Position numbers and translations under genes: made by a program. The notes under the pieces are model-generated. The model had not been told where the DNA came from. It saw only the letters and a program-made list of their open reading frames with translations, and searched no databases. Source: an uncultured Latescibacterota bacterium (lineage in GTDB: Bacteria; Latescibacterota; UBA2968; UBA8231). Taken from it: 64,000 nt of DNA. This document shows, piece after piece, positions 7,694-16,566 of this stretch. The stretch covers positions 4,782,049 to 4,846,048 of the forward strand of contig OY282352.1 in the NCBI GenBank assembly GCA_958295495.1, in the 5' to 3' direction. The stretch's first letter is position 1. Each line of letters opens with the position of its first letter.

Positions 7694-8521
7694 CTAGTTG
7701 AGCTGAGGCCGGCTGCGCTCCCGCTTGAGCATAGCAATGATAAAGGTAGCGAGAGCTAGCACAGTAATCAGCCCACCGATGCGCAGGGAATTGCGGATGT
7801 AGAGACCGTATTTGCCGGTCAGTGGGTCGTAGCTATAGCAGAGCAGGAGTAGCTGATCGACCGGATTGCCAATGGCGCCGTCGGCTGCTTCGACGAGGCC
7901 CCAGCGCAAGTCGCGCGGGGGGTAGTCGATGCCGTAGAAATAGCGCGCCAGTTTGCCTTCCGACGTCAGCACCATCAAGCCGCTGGCGTGGATGTACTGG
8001 TCGGTGTCTGCGTCGTATTCGTAGCGAAAGCCGACGGCTGCGGCTAGCTGCTCGATCTGGTCGGCCTCGCCGGTGAGGAAATGCCAGCCGGTAGAACCAT
8101 CGCGGCCGCGGTAGTTTTTGCTGTACTCGGCTTTTTTGGCCGCGGCCAATGCTGGAGTTTCCCCGGGATCAATGCTGATAGTTAAGACGTCGAAATCCGT
8201 TCCAATGCCAAAACTCAGTACGTTCATCGCCCGCAAGAGGCTGTTCAACACTTGGGTGCAGAGCATGGGGCACTCGTAGTACACTAAGGTGAGCACGATG
8301 GGCTTTTGGCCGAAGTACTGGCGCAGCAAGGTGCGCTCGCCGCTGGAGTCGGTGAATTCGAGATCCAAGGGTAGCTGTTCGCCCAATTTCTGGTCGATGC
8401 CGATGCGCTCTTGTAGCTGCTGGGTATAGCTCTGCGCCTTGGTCTGGCCAGCTAGCAGTAGCGGCAGGGCCAAGGCCAAGAGGATCGCGTTGCGAGCGAA
8501 TGTCGTTGTAGCCCCGCTCAT
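7694..8521 (-). CDS. Sco1/SenC-family copper chaperone
   Basis: A 275-residue thioredoxin-fold protein. An N-terminal export segment (about 10-30) is followed by a Sco domain with ECPMLC (C84 and C88) and a later histidine at about 178 (DQYIHASG), the three copper ligands of Sco proteins. A C-terminal hydrophobic helix (LRIGGLITVLALATFIIAML) with a basic tail suggests membrane anchoring. It should insert or reduce the CuA site of the downstream subunit II, which fits its place directly before ctaC. Its start overlaps the stop of the preceding small gene by 4 nt. Confidence 0.93.
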   Translation of the reverse strand: MSGATTTFARNAILLALALPLLLAGQTKAQSYTQQLQERIGIDQKLGEQLPLDLEFTDSSGERTLLRQYFGQKPIVLTLVYYECPMLCTQVLNSLLRAMNVLSFGIGTDFDVLTISIDPGETPALAAAKKAEYSKNYRGRDGSTGWHFLTGEADQIEQLAAAVGFRYEYDADTDQYIHASGLMVLTSEGKLARYFYGIDYPPRDLRWGLVEAADGAIGNPVDQLLLLCYSYDPLTGKYGLYIRNSLRIGGLITVLALATFIIAMLKRERSRPQLN

Positions 8522-8910
8522 GGTGCGGCTGGCGCGATGAGCGGCATTTTGCCCTCGCTCACCAGATCAATCGCTCGCTCGATGGGAATGTGTACTACCT
8601 TCACTTGTCGGTCGATCCAGCCATAGGAGCCGAGGAGCGCGGCTTCGCTTTGGGTCAACTCGAACTTTTGCTTTGGCGGGTCCACCTGTAGCCGCGGCGC
8701 GGTGCTGGCGATGCGGTCGGCGATGAGCGGTGGGACCGGATCGTCAAAGAGCGGCTGGTAATAGGCGAAAACCTTGAATAAGACGATCATGCCGACAAAG
8801 GAAGCGATGACTAGCGCGGCAATAAAAAGGCCGATCTGTGCCAGCGGCGTTACGCGTGCGTCCGTCGTCTCGTAGCCGGAGTTGTCTCGATGATGAACTT
8901 GTTCAGCCAT
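8518..8910 (-). CDS. Small membrane-anchored protein of the act-caa3 locus, function unknown
   Basis: A 130-residue protein. After a short hydrophilic head comes one membrane helix (QIGLFIAALVIASFVGMIVLF), then a soluble part of about 80 residues that ends with YGWIDRQVKVVHIPIERAID. Similar small proteins with a Trp-x-Asp-Arg and an IPIxRA motif accompany Sco and oxidase genes in other bacteria, but I know of no assigned function. I start it at 8910 (MAEQVHH); it overlaps actF by 8 nt and sco by 4 nt, so it is surely co-expressed. It could be an accessory subunit of the supercomplex or an assembly factor. Confidence 0.8.
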   Translation of the reverse strand: MAEQVHHRDNSGYETTDARVTPLAQIGLFIAALVIASFVGMIVLFKVFAYYQPLFDDPVPPLIADRIASTAPRLQVDPPKQKFELTQSEAALLGSYGWIDRQVKVVHIPIERAIDLVSEGKMPLIAPAAP

Positions 8911-10138
8911 GATTGCTTTCGCCGCTGTAGAGGTCTGCAAAGCGGGGGTCGTTTTGCGCGATCAGGGTGCGCTTTTTTAGTTGCGCGAAGAAAAGTGCAA
9001 TGACGATGCCGCCGATGCCTATCGGAATGGCTAGGTCGAGCCAGTGTATTCTGATTCCGGTGCTGTGGAAGCTCGGACCCTGCTCGGCGTGGACTTTGGT
9101 GAAGGCCGGTGCCGTGATCCAGTACAAATCGACCAAGCGCATCAAAACCAAGCCGGCGGCAATGGTGCCGAGCAGTTTGGTTTTGGACTTCATGGTGCTG
9201 GATATGAGAAAGAGAAAGGGGACGGCAAAGTGAAACAGCAGCAGCCCGTAGCCCACGTATTGCCAGCCGCCCTCCAAGCGGGTCATGTACCAGGTGATCT
9301 CCTCGGGCAAATTGGCCGACCAGATGATGAGCAACTGGGAAAACGAGGTATATGCCCAGAGCATGACGCAGGCCAGCATAAAGGTGCCCAAGTCGCGCAG
9401 GTGCTGCTCGGTAAGTACGCCCTGTAGTGGTTCCTTCCGCGAGAGGGGGACGGCAATGAGAAACGCAAATCCCCAGGCCATCAGCCCCATGCCTATGATG
9501 TAGATGATGCCGAAGATCGTCGAGAACCAATGCGGCTCAAGCGACATCAGCCAATCAACGGAGGCCAGCGTCGCGGTGAGAAAGAAAATGACGATACCCG
9601 GACCGCTCAAAAGCTGCATGCGATGGGTCGGATGCGTCGCCGTCGTCTGATCCTGCTGCAACGACCAGCGGTTGAGCAGGAAGGCGAACAGTCCCCAGAT
9701 GGCGAAGTAGAACACGGTGCGTGCGATAAAGAAAGGCTCGTTGAGATAGGGCACCTTTTGCTTGAGGATGTCGTCGCCTTGTACCACGCTCTGGTGCGTC
9801 CACTCGTAGAGGTCGTGCAGACCTAAGAAGAGGATCGGCAGCGACAGCACAAACAGCAGCGGCAAGGTGCGGGTGGCGGCTTCGAGCAGACGCCGGATCG
9901 AAAACCCCCAAGTGCCACCGCCGACGTGGTGGATCATGAGGATGCCCAGGCTGCCCAAGGGCAGGCCGATCCAGAAGGTAAAGGCCAGCAAATAAGAGCG
10001 GAAAAACTGCTCCTCGGCGGTGAAGTAGCCGACCGCAGCGGCGGCCAAACCGACCAAGCCCACGACCAGGGCGCGGCGCTGGAGGTTGTCCAAGTAGGGA
10101 TGTAGGGCAGCGGACTGTTGGGTAATCGACTCGTTCAT
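8903..10138 (-). CDS. actF: Alternative complex III membrane subunit ActF
   Basis: A 411-residue polytopic protein of about ten hydrophobic helices, in the position and with the sequence character of ActF, the smaller quinol-side membrane subunit related to NrfD/ActC. Recognisable stretches are IMIHHVGGGTWGFSIRRLLEA near the N-terminus and SVDWLMSLEPHWFSTIFGIIYI in the middle. It sits in the inner membrane next to ActC and probably takes part in quinol binding or proton translocation. Its start overlaps actE by 4 nt. Confidence 0.9.
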   Translation of the reverse strand: MNESITQQSAALHPYLDNLQRRALVVGLVGLAAAAVGYFTAEEQFFRSYLLAFTFWIGLPLGSLGILMIHHVGGGTWGFSIRRLLEAATRTLPLLFVLSLPILFLGLHDLYEWTHQSVVQGDDILKQKVPYLNEPFFIARTVFYFAIWGLFAFLLNRWSLQQDQTTATHPTHRMQLLSGPGIVIFFLTATLASVDWLMSLEPHWFSTIFGIIYIIGMGLMAWGFAFLIAVPLSRKEPLQGVLTEQHLRDLGTFMLACVMLWAYTSFSQLLIIWSANLPEEITWYMTRLEGGWQYVGYGLLLFHFAVPFLFLISSTMKSKTKLLGTIAAGLVLMRLVDLYWITAPAFTKVHAEQGPSFHSTGIRIHWLDLAIPIGIGGIVIALFFAQLKKRTLIAQNDPRFADLYSGESNHG

Positions 10139-10719
10139 TGAAGTTGCCTTTGGTCCTCGGCCGGCAGTTGGTCAAATTCGAGGTTCTGGCTTAGCTGTAA
10201 CACCTTGATATAGGCGACGATGGCCCAGCGGTCGGCCACGGGGATACGGGAGGCGTAGCTATACATGACGCCAAAGCCATTGGTCATAACATCGTAAAAG
10301 TGGCCGACAGGCACCTCGCGCAGCCGCTCTTGGTGAAAACTCGGCGGCTGTTTAAGCCCTCGCTGGACGACCATGCCGTTACCCGAGCCGGTCCTGTCGT
10401 GGCAGGGGGCGCAGAAAATGTTGAAGCGCGCTCTGCCGTGCTCTAGTAGCTGGCGGTCAACTGCCACCGGCAAGGTCGCCGCGAGTTGGCCTTGTACTTT
10501 GCCTTGGTAGAAGTGCTCGTCGAGCATCAGTTGGCCCTGCGCCACGGTGCCGTCAACCTGCGGGCGGAAAGACATGCCGTCGGCAAAGAACGCCGAGGCC
10601 TCTAGCGGCTCGTATTTTTCTTGGTCGTACATGGCCTGCCGCAGCTCGCAACCGGCGCTGCCAATCAGCAACAGCACCGCTCCCAACAGGGCAACGGGCC
10701 GTCGGCTGGCCATGGTCAT
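10135..10719 (-). CDS. actE: Alternative complex III monoheme cytochrome c, lipoprotein ActE
   Basis: A 194-residue protein from the ATG at 10719, one base after the actD stop. The N-terminus ends with a lipobox (LLLIGSAGC), so the protein should be a lipoprotein on the periplasmic face. The single heme site is CAPCH, followed by a class I cytochrome c domain with VQRGLKQPPSFH and a distal methionine in the FGVMYSY area. ActE accepts electrons from the multiheme subunit ActA and can hand them to the cytochrome domain of caa3 subunit II. The Met three residues further on is an equally possible start. Confidence 0.92.
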   Translation of the reverse strand: MTMASRRPVALLGAVLLLIGSAGCELRQAMYDQEKYEPLEASAFFADGMSFRPQVDGTVAQGQLMLDEHFYQGKVQGQLAATLPVAVDRQLLEHGRARFNIFCAPCHDRTGSGNGMVVQRGLKQPPSFHQERLREVPVGHFYDVMTNGFGVMYSYASRIPVADRWAIVAYIKVLQLSQNLEFDQLPAEDQRQLQ

Positions 10720-10720
10720 T

Positions 10721-11263
10721 TCACTTTTCAACTTCGACAACCTCATGCGGATTCAGGCCGCGCAGAAAGTCCTCGGTTTTTTGGCGGTCGAACTGGGGAT
10801 CTTCGGCCTCGATGCTGAGAAAGAAGCGATCTTGGCTGGCGCGGGCGAAATTGGGGGCGTTGAAGACCGGGTGATAGGGCTGGGGCAGGCCGTTGGCGAT
10901 GAACATGCCAAAAGCCGAACTGAGCGCGGCAAAGAGGATGGTCAGCTCAAAGGTCACCGGAATGAACATCGGCCCGCTGTGCAAGGGCTTGCCGGCGATA
11001 TTGAGCGGATAGTCGATGGCCGAGACCCAATAGCACAGGGAGTAACCCGTGATGGCGCCGAGCAGGCCAAAGGCGAAAACTAGCCAGGGCAACCTAGTGC
11101 GGGAAAAGCCGATGGCCTCGCCCAAGCCGTGGATGGGCATGGGCGAATAGGCGTCGATCTTGCGATAGCCCGCGGCAAAGGTTGCCTTGGCCGCGGCTAG
11201 CAAGTCGTCGGGGGATTCAAATTCGGCCAACAGGCCGTAGTGCGTTGATTCTTCGCGCTGCAT
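10721..11263 (-). CDS. actD: Alternative complex III subunit ActD (DUF3341)
   Basis: A 180-residue DUF3341 protein. It begins with a soluble part (YGLLAEFESPDDLLAAAK, a family hallmark: the sequence GLLAEF followed by residues that place the segment near ActC), then YRKIDAYSPMPIHGLGEAIG and two membrane helices (LVFAFGLLGAITGYSLCYWV, FIPVTFELTILFAALSSAFG). The C-terminal part holds DRFFLSIEAEDPQFD. It carries no cofactor and is a structural subunit of the complex. It lies in the standard actABCDEF order. Confidence 0.93.
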   Translation of the reverse strand: MQREESTHYGLLAEFESPDDLLAAAKATFAAGYRKIDAYSPMPIHGLGEAIGFSRTRLPWLVFAFGLLGAITGYSLCYWVSAIDYPLNIAGKPLHSGPMFIPVTFELTILFAALSSAFGMFIANGLPQPYHPVFNAPNFARASQDRFFLSIEAEDPQFDRQKTEDFLRGLNPHEVVEVEK

Positions 11264-11272
11264 AAGTTCGGC

Positions 11273-12646
11273 TCACTTGTGGGCTCCAGAGGCCAGCAGA
11301 TTGCGGATCTCGTGGATGGAAATCATGGGCAGGCCGCGGACGAACAGAAAAAACAGGACGATGAACAGGCCGATGGTCCCCGCGTAGATGGCGATGTCCC
11401 ATATCGTCGGGTAGAACATGCCCCAAGAAGAGGGCATAAAATCCCGGTGTAGGCTGGTGACGACGATGATGAAGCGCTCCAGCCACATGCCGACGTTGAT
11501 GAACTGGGAAATGAAGAATAGCCAGAACATGCTCGTGCGGAAGTGCCTAAACCACAGGAGCTGGGGCACGGCTATGTTGCAGACGATCAAGGCCCAGTAG
11601 AAGGGGCCGTACGGGCCGTGCATGCGGTTTTGCATCATATAGCTCTCAAAGACACTGGCACTGTACCAGGCGATGAGCTGCTCCATGAAGTAGCCATAGC
11701 CCACAATCAACCCGGAAGCCAACATGACTTTGGCCATGTTGTTTAGATGGCGCTCGGTTATGAAGTCGTCCAAGCCATAGATGAGGCGCATGGGGATCAT
11801 CAAGGTCAGCACCATGGCAAAGCCCGCATAGATTGCCCCGGCCACGAAATAGGGGGGGAATATGGTCGTGTGCCACCCGGGTATAAGCCCGACCGCAAAG
11901 TCGAAACTGACGATGCTGTGGACAGAGAGCACGAGGGGCGTGGAGAGGCCGGCCAGCAGGAGGGACGCCATTTCGTAGCGATCCCAGTGAATGGCCGAGC
12001 CGCGCCAGCCGAGTGCGAGTACGCCGTAGATGACTTGGGCGATGCGGTTTTTGGCGCGGTCGCGCAGGCTCGCCAAGTCTGGGACCAAGCCGACGAACCA
12101 AAAGACCAGCGACACCGTCAAATACGTCGAGACCGCGAAGACGTCCCAGATCAGGGGGCTGCGGAACTGCGGCCAGATGTCCATGGAGTTGGGATAGGGC
12201 AACAGCCAGTAGCAGGCCAGCCAGGGCCGCCCGGTGTGAAAGAGCGGAAACTGCGCGGCGCAGAGCACGGCAAAGATGGTCATGGCCTCTGCCGCGCGGT
12301 TTATTGAGGTGCGCCACCGCTGCCGGAATAGCAGTAAAATCGCCGAGATTAGGGTGCCGGCGTGGCCGATGCCGATCCACCAGACAAAATTGATGATGGC
12401 CCAACCCCAGCCCACCGGGTTGTTGATGCCCCAGATGCCCACGCCCTCAAAGAGCAGGTAGGGAACGCCAAACATAAACCCTTGCAGCAGTATGAAGCCC
12501 AAAGCAAAGCAGATGAACCACGCCAGCGGGGTGTTTTTGGTCAGGACGATCCCACTGATCTTGTCGGTGATTGAGGTGTGCGAAGTCTGGCTCGGGCCTA
12601 GTTCCGACACTGGAGGGCGATAAGGCGTTTTCGCAGCTTCGGACAT
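11273..12646 (-). CDS. actC: Alternative complex III quinol-oxidising subunit ActC (NrfD/PsrC family)
   Basis: A 457-residue membrane protein from the ATG at 12646, one base after the actB stop. About ten helices include the NrfD-type segments GWGWAIINFVWWIGIGHAGTLI and SIVSFDFAVGLIPGWHTTIF, both typical of ActC. The protein is expected to bind menaquinol and pass electrons to the iron-sulfur clusters of ActB on the periplasmic side, and it is thought to take part in proton translocation. The gene stays in order and is tightly packed with its neighbours. Confidence 0.95.
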   Translation of the reverse strand: MSEAAKTPYRPPVSELGPSQTSHTSITDKISGIVLTKNTPLAWFICFALGFILLQGFMFGVPYLLFEGVGIWGINNPVGWGWAIINFVWWIGIGHAGTLISAILLLFRQRWRTSINRAAEAMTIFAVLCAAQFPLFHTGRPWLACYWLLPYPNSMDIWPQFRSPLIWDVFAVSTYLTVSLVFWFVGLVPDLASLRDRAKNRIAQVIYGVLALGWRGSAIHWDRYEMASLLLAGLSTPLVLSVHSIVSFDFAVGLIPGWHTTIFPPYFVAGAIYAGFAMVLTLMIPMRLIYGLDDFITERHLNNMAKVMLASGLIVGYGYFMEQLIAWYSASVFESYMMQNRMHGPYGPFYWALIVCNIAVPQLLWFRHFRTSMFWLFFISQFINVGMWLERFIIVVTSLHRDFMPSSWGMFYPTIWDIAIYAGTIGLFIVLFFLFVRGLPMISIHEIRNLLASGAHK

Positions 12647-12647
12647 G

Positions 12648-15629
12648 CTAAGCCTCGGCAATTTTTGGATTGGGGTTTTTGATACTTGCCAAATACGTAG
12701 TGCGGGGGCGCGTGTTCAACTCGGTGAGGATGCCGTAGTTGAGCGGGGATGCCTTGAGGGCGGCGACCTGACTATTGGGATTGTTGATGTCCCCGAAGAC
12801 GATAGCTTCGGTGGGGCAGGCCTGCTCACAGGCGGTGACGATCTCGCCATCGCCTATGGTGCGACGGGCCTTTTTGGCCTCAATCCGCGCTTGATTGATG
12901 CGCTGAACGCAGTACGTACATTTTTCCATTACGCCGCGGGCCCGCGTGGTGACATCCGGGTTGCGCTGCAGTTTTAAGCTCTCGGTATCGCGGTCGGCGT
13001 ATTGAAGGAAATTGAAGCGCCGAACCTTGTAGGGGCAGTTGTTGGCGCAGTAGCGGGTGCCGACGCAGCGATTGTAAACCATGTCGTTGAGGCCCTCGTC
13101 GCTGTGGGTCGTAGCCGCGACCGGACAAACCAACTCGCAAGGGGCGTTTTCGCACTGCATGCAAGGCACGGGCTGGTGTACAATCTGGGGGTTGTCGAGC
13201 GTGCCCTTGTAGTAGCGATCGACGCGAATCCAAGGCATTTCGCGGCCGTTGAGGACCTCGTCCTTGCCCACGATGGGGATGTTGTTTTCGGCTTGGCAGG
13301 CCGTCGCACACGCATTGCAGCCGATGCAGGCCCCCAGATCGATGACCATGCCCCAGGCGTAGCCCGCGTACTGGTGATCCGTGCGGTTGTGTAGCGTCAA
13401 GTCATCGGGTGGGTCGTGGGCACCTTCGTGGGCAAAGTGCGGATGCGCTTGGTAGTAGTCCAGCGAGGCTTGGCGCACGAAGTTGCGGCCCTCCATCCTG
13501 GAATGGTCTTGGGTGCAGGCGAGGCGATAGCGGTCGTAGGAACCGCTGATCTGTAGGCCGACGCCGCTCCACAAGGCCGCCGTAGGACGCAGGGCATAGG
13601 CATTGAATCCCGCGTCGCGCCCGACTCGGCCACTCTTCTGCTGCCCGTAGCCCAAGTGCAAGGTGACGACGCCGTCGGCTTGGCCGGGCGCGATCCAAAC
13701 CGCTGCATTGACCGCGCGCCCGTCAAAGCGCAGCTCGGCAAGGAATTCGCTCTTGAGCCGCAGGCGCTCGGCCGTGGCCGGGCTGACGAGGGCGGCGTTG
13801 TCCCAAGTTAGCTTCGTGATGGGCTTAGGGGTCTCTTGGAGCCAAGCATTATTGGCAAAGCGGCCGTCCCACGCGGTGGGATCGGGCCGAAAGTGGATTT
13901 CGAGATCTTCTTCGGCGGGAAGGTTCCCAGTTGTTGCCGGCAGGTGCAGAGGACCTAGTTGCACGGATTGGGCTTCGGGGTGTGCGCCCTCGACGAAGCC
14001 GTCGTGCAGTGCGCGGCGCCAAGCGATCGCATCCAGCCCTTGGCCCTCCCAGTACTGGCGCACGATTTCCAGATCGGGGACTCCGGGCTGGCCGGTGAGC
14101 ACCGCCAAGAGGTCGTGTACTGATTTGCTCTTGTAGAGCGGGCGAATCAGCGGCTGAACGATCGCGGCGAGGCCATCGTGGGCACGGGTGTCGCTCCAGG
14201 CTTCGAGAAAGTGAGATTCCGGGATGTGCCAGTGGCAGAGTTCCGACGTTTCGTTGTCGTACAGGCCGAGGTGGACGCGGTGGCCGACCTTGTCGAGTGC
14301 CGCAGCAAAGTCGAGATCCACGGGCGCGTCGTACACTGGATTGCCGCCGAGGATGAACAGAGACCCGACTTGGCCGGCGTTCATGTCGGCGACCAAAGCG
14401 GATAGCGACTCGCGCTGGTCAACCGACTCGACTTCGAGGGGTTCGGTGTAGTGTGCGGTTGCGCCTGCATTGCCTAGGGCGTGGTTGATCGCATGGGCCA
14501 AAGCGTGTATGGCGGGGGCTTGCTGGTCACCAGCGAGCACGAGGCTTTGGCCCCGGTGGGCCTTTAAGTCATCAACTAGGGCCGCAATCCAGGTGTCGTG
14601 AGCAGAGAATTCGGCGGGAACGCTCGGCCCCTCCCAGCCGATGCCAAGCCCTTGAGCGACCTTTAGGGCCAAGGCTTCGATGTGCGCCGTGCCTAGTGCC
14701 AAGCGGTGATCGGCTACGCTGCCCGTGGCCGTTGGACTGCTCTCGACCGCATAGAGCCGATTGCTGGCCTTTTGCCCGTTGCGGAAGCTGCGACCGGCTG
14801 CAAAATCACGAGCGTGGCGGACATTGCCGGCACTGCTGTAAGTAAAGTCCGCGTCCAGCGATAGAATGACCTTGGCTTTGGCTAAGTCGTAAAACGCATG
14901 GACCGGCTCGCCAAACGCCATTTGAGCCCCAGCGCGCGCGTTGTCGCGATTGACCGGTTCGTACTGGTGCCACTGGGCTTGGGGAAATTTGGTCCGCAGG
15001 GCCTGCAACTGGTGCCCGAGGGTCGGAGAAGTCACCGTCTGGGTCAGGATGCGCAGACCGGAACCGCCGTTGGCCTCGTGCAAGCTCAGCCGCTGCGTCA
15101 GATCGGCTAGGAAGATGTTCCAAGCACTGATGCGACCGGCGTTTTTGAGCGTTTGCGACCGGTCGGGGTCGTAGAGGTCGAGGATCGAAGCCTGTACGAG
15201 CGCATTGGAGCCTCTGCTACCGGAGGGGTGCGCGGAGTTGCCCTCGATTTTGGTCGGCCGCCCCATGTGGCTCTCGACTAGGATGCCCATTCCAATGCCG
15301 CCGAGCGAGGCGGCCGAGGCAAAGTACTGAGGCTTGCCGGGGATGACATCTTCGGGCCCCCGGACTTGGGGGACGATTTTTTCGCTGGGCTGAATCGTAC
15401 AACCCGAAAGCCCGCCCAGTGCCAGCGATGCACTCATGAGCTTGAGAAAATTCCGCCGACTTACCGGATCCTTCAACTCGGCAGCTTGCTCGGGGAACTC
15501 GCGCTGGACCATGGCGGCGAATTCTTCGGTCTGGGCCAATTGGTCCAAGCTGCGCCAGTACTCTTGGCCTTGTGCAGCTTGGAGGCGGGAGCGGATGGCC
15601 GAGAGATCGATATTTTTTCTGGTTTCCAT
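12648..15629 (-). CDS. actB: Alternative complex III iron-sulfur subunit ActB
   Basis: A 993-residue fusion. SRRNFLKLM at about 57-65 is a twin-arginine signal. The long middle part is related to molybdopterin oxidoreductases; in ActB this part is known to be without the cofactor. The C-terminal part (about 770-960) is a four-cluster ferredoxin domain with CIGCNACATACQ, CMQCENAPCELVCP, a CVGTRYCANNCP group, CTYC and CEQACP. It receives electrons from ActC and passes them to the hemes of ActA. The start has no strong Shine-Dalgarno sequence and lies 2 nt after the actA stop. Confidence 0.95.
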   Translation of the reverse strand: METRKNIDLSAIRSRLQAAQGQEYWRSLDQLAQTEEFAAMVQREFPEQAAELKDPVSRRNFLKLMSASLALGGLSGCTIQPSEKIVPQVRGPEDVIPGKPQYFASAASLGGIGMGILVESHMGRPTKIEGNSAHPSGSRGSNALVQASILDLYDPDRSQTLKNAGRISAWNIFLADLTQRLSLHEANGGSGLRILTQTVTSPTLGHQLQALRTKFPQAQWHQYEPVNRDNARAGAQMAFGEPVHAFYDLAKAKVILSLDADFTYSSAGNVRHARDFAAGRSFRNGQKASNRLYAVESSPTATGSVADHRLALGTAHIEALALKVAQGLGIGWEGPSVPAEFSAHDTWIAALVDDLKAHRGQSLVLAGDQQAPAIHALAHAINHALGNAGATAHYTEPLEVESVDQRESLSALVADMNAGQVGSLFILGGNPVYDAPVDLDFAAALDKVGHRVHLGLYDNETSELCHWHIPESHFLEAWSDTRAHDGLAAIVQPLIRPLYKSKSVHDLLAVLTGQPGVPDLEIVRQYWEGQGLDAIAWRRALHDGFVEGAHPEAQSVQLGPLHLPATTGNLPAEEDLEIHFRPDPTAWDGRFANNAWLQETPKPITKLTWDNAALVSPATAERLRLKSEFLAELRFDGRAVNAAVWIAPGQADGVVTLHLGYGQQKSGRVGRDAGFNAYALRPTAALWSGVGLQISGSYDRYRLACTQDHSRMEGRNFVRQASLDYYQAHPHFAHEGAHDPPDDLTLHNRTDHQYAGYAWGMVIDLGACIGCNACATACQAENNIPIVGKDEVLNGREMPWIRVDRYYKGTLDNPQIVHQPVPCMQCENAPCELVCPVAATTHSDEGLNDMVYNRCVGTRYCANNCPYKVRRFNFLQYADRDTESLKLQRNPDVTTRARGVMEKCTYCVQRINQARIEAKKARRTIGDGEIVTACEQACPTEAIVFGDINNPNSQVAALKASPLNYGILTELNTRPRTTYLASIKNPNPKIAEA

Positions 15630-15631
15630 GT

Positions 15632-16288
15632 TTAGCGGTGGCAGATAGAGCAGTTGGTGAGTTGGCTGGTCTGTACGCCGTATTCGGCGACGAGTTGTGC
15701 GCCCAGGCTTTCTTGGTCGGGTGGATACTGGTAGTTCATGTCAAAGACTTGGTCGCGCGGGCGGATGTACTGGGCGGGGTCGCGGTGGCAATCGAGGCAC
15801 CATTCCATATTCAGCGACTCGGCTTTCCACATCAAGGGCATTTGATCGACTTGGCCGTGGCAAGACTGGCAGCCAATGCCTTGGCTGACGTGGATGCTGT
15901 GGTTGAAATAGGCGAAGTCGGGCAAGTCGTGGACGCGATTCCACTCGATGGGCACGTTGTCGCGGAAGCTAGCGCGCACGGGTTCGAGGATGGGTGCTTC
16001 GGTCCATATCTGCGAATGGCAGGTCATGCAGGTTTCGGTCGGGGGAATGCCGGCAAAAGCACTTACCTCGACGGTAGTGTGGCAATAGCGGCAATCGATG
16101 CCCATGCCGGTGACGTGGTGTTTGTGGCTGAAGGGAACGGGCTGGTCGATAGCCACGTTGACTTGGTTGACGAAGTAAATGCGGTTGATGTTGAGTACGA
16201 TACCGAGGATACTGGCGACTAGGACGAGGCCGACGAGGATGCTGGCCTTAGAAGCCCAGTTGGCACTGCGCGGGAATACTTGAGCCAT
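15632..16288 (-). CDS. actA: Alternative complex III pentaheme cytochrome c ActA
   Basis: A 218-residue protein from MAQVFPRSANW at 16288. One N-terminal membrane helix (ASILVGLVLVASILGIVLNI) is followed by five CxxCH heme sites: CRYCH, CMTCH, CQSCH, CLDCH and CSICH at the extreme C-terminus. It is the first gene of the respiratory locus and fits ActA in size, heme count and place. A start 19 codons further upstream is open but would put a hydrophilic tail before the membrane helix. A candidate promoter lies 70-95 nt upstream. Confidence 0.94.
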   Translation of the reverse strand: MAQVFPRSANWASKASILVGLVLVASILGIVLNINRIYFVNQVNVAIDQPVPFSHKHHVTGMGIDCRYCHTTVEVSAFAGIPPTETCMTCHSQIWTEAPILEPVRASFRDNVPIEWNRVHDLPDFAYFNHSIHVSQGIGCQSCHGQVDQMPLMWKAESLNMEWCLDCHRDPAQYIRPRDQVFDMNYQYPPDQESLGAQLVAEYGVQTSQLTNCSICHR

Positions 16289-16356
16289 GTTTTTAATTAA
16301 GTTTAGCTGAGGTTGTAGAAAGCCGGCCTTAGCTCTTCTGGCCAAAACAGTCTTGT

Positions 16357-16384
16357 AAATTAGGCCAGTTTAATTTGGTGTCAA
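16357..16384 (-). promoter_or_regulatory. Candidate promoter of the act-caa3 operon
   Basis: Read on the minus strand, TTGACA (16384-16379) is followed after 16 nt by TAATTT (16362-16357). Transcription would start near 16350, about 60 nt before the actA ATG, and could cover all twelve genes down to 4063, since every junction overlaps or is shorter than 30 nt. Confidence 0.55.
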
Positions 16385-16409
16385 CAGATGCGATAAAAAA
16401 CCTAGGCAT

Positions 16410-16438
16410 TTGACTTTGGGTCTCTCGCGGTATAGTAT
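16410..16438 (+). promoter_or_regulatory. Candidate promoter of tRNA-Arg
   Basis: TTGACT at 16410-16415, 17 nt, then TAGTAT at 16433-16438 (TATAGT at 16431 overlaps it with shorter spacing). It stands 55 nt before the tRNA, on the far side of the 10-bp tandem repeats. Confidence 0.45.
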
Positions 16439-16452
16439 GAATAGCGGCCCTC

Positions 16453-16498
16453 CTATAGCCCAGCCCCCTATAGCCCCCTATAGCCCCCTATAGCCCCC
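16453..16498 (+). repeat. 10-bp tandem repeats abutting the tRNA-Arg 5' end
   Basis: The unit TAGCCCCCTA is repeated about four times (the first copy is imperfect) and the last copy runs straight into the tRNA acceptor strand GCCCCCG. The array looks like slippage or duplication of the tRNA's first bases and lies in the expected 5' leader of the transcript. Confidence 0.85.
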
Positions 16499-16566
16499 GT
16501 AGCTCAGCAGGATAGAGCAACAGATTCCTAATCTGTGGGTCGGCGGTTCGAATCCGCCCGGGGGTA
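16493..16566 (+). tRNA. tRNA-Arg (anticodon CCT)
   Basis: The cloverleaf can be drawn in full: a 7-bp acceptor (GCCCCCG with CGGGGGT, first pair G-U), D-arm GCTCAGCAGGATAGAGC, anticodon stem ACAGA/TCTGT around the loop TTCCTAA, and T-arm GGCGG-TTCGAAT-CCGCC. Anticodon CCT reads AGG. CCA is not encoded. Confidence 0.93.

Noticed and set aside
15572..16222. 216-codon plus-strand frame opposite actA
   Set aside because: The opposite strand holds five CxxCH heme motifs; the plus frame is a shadow.
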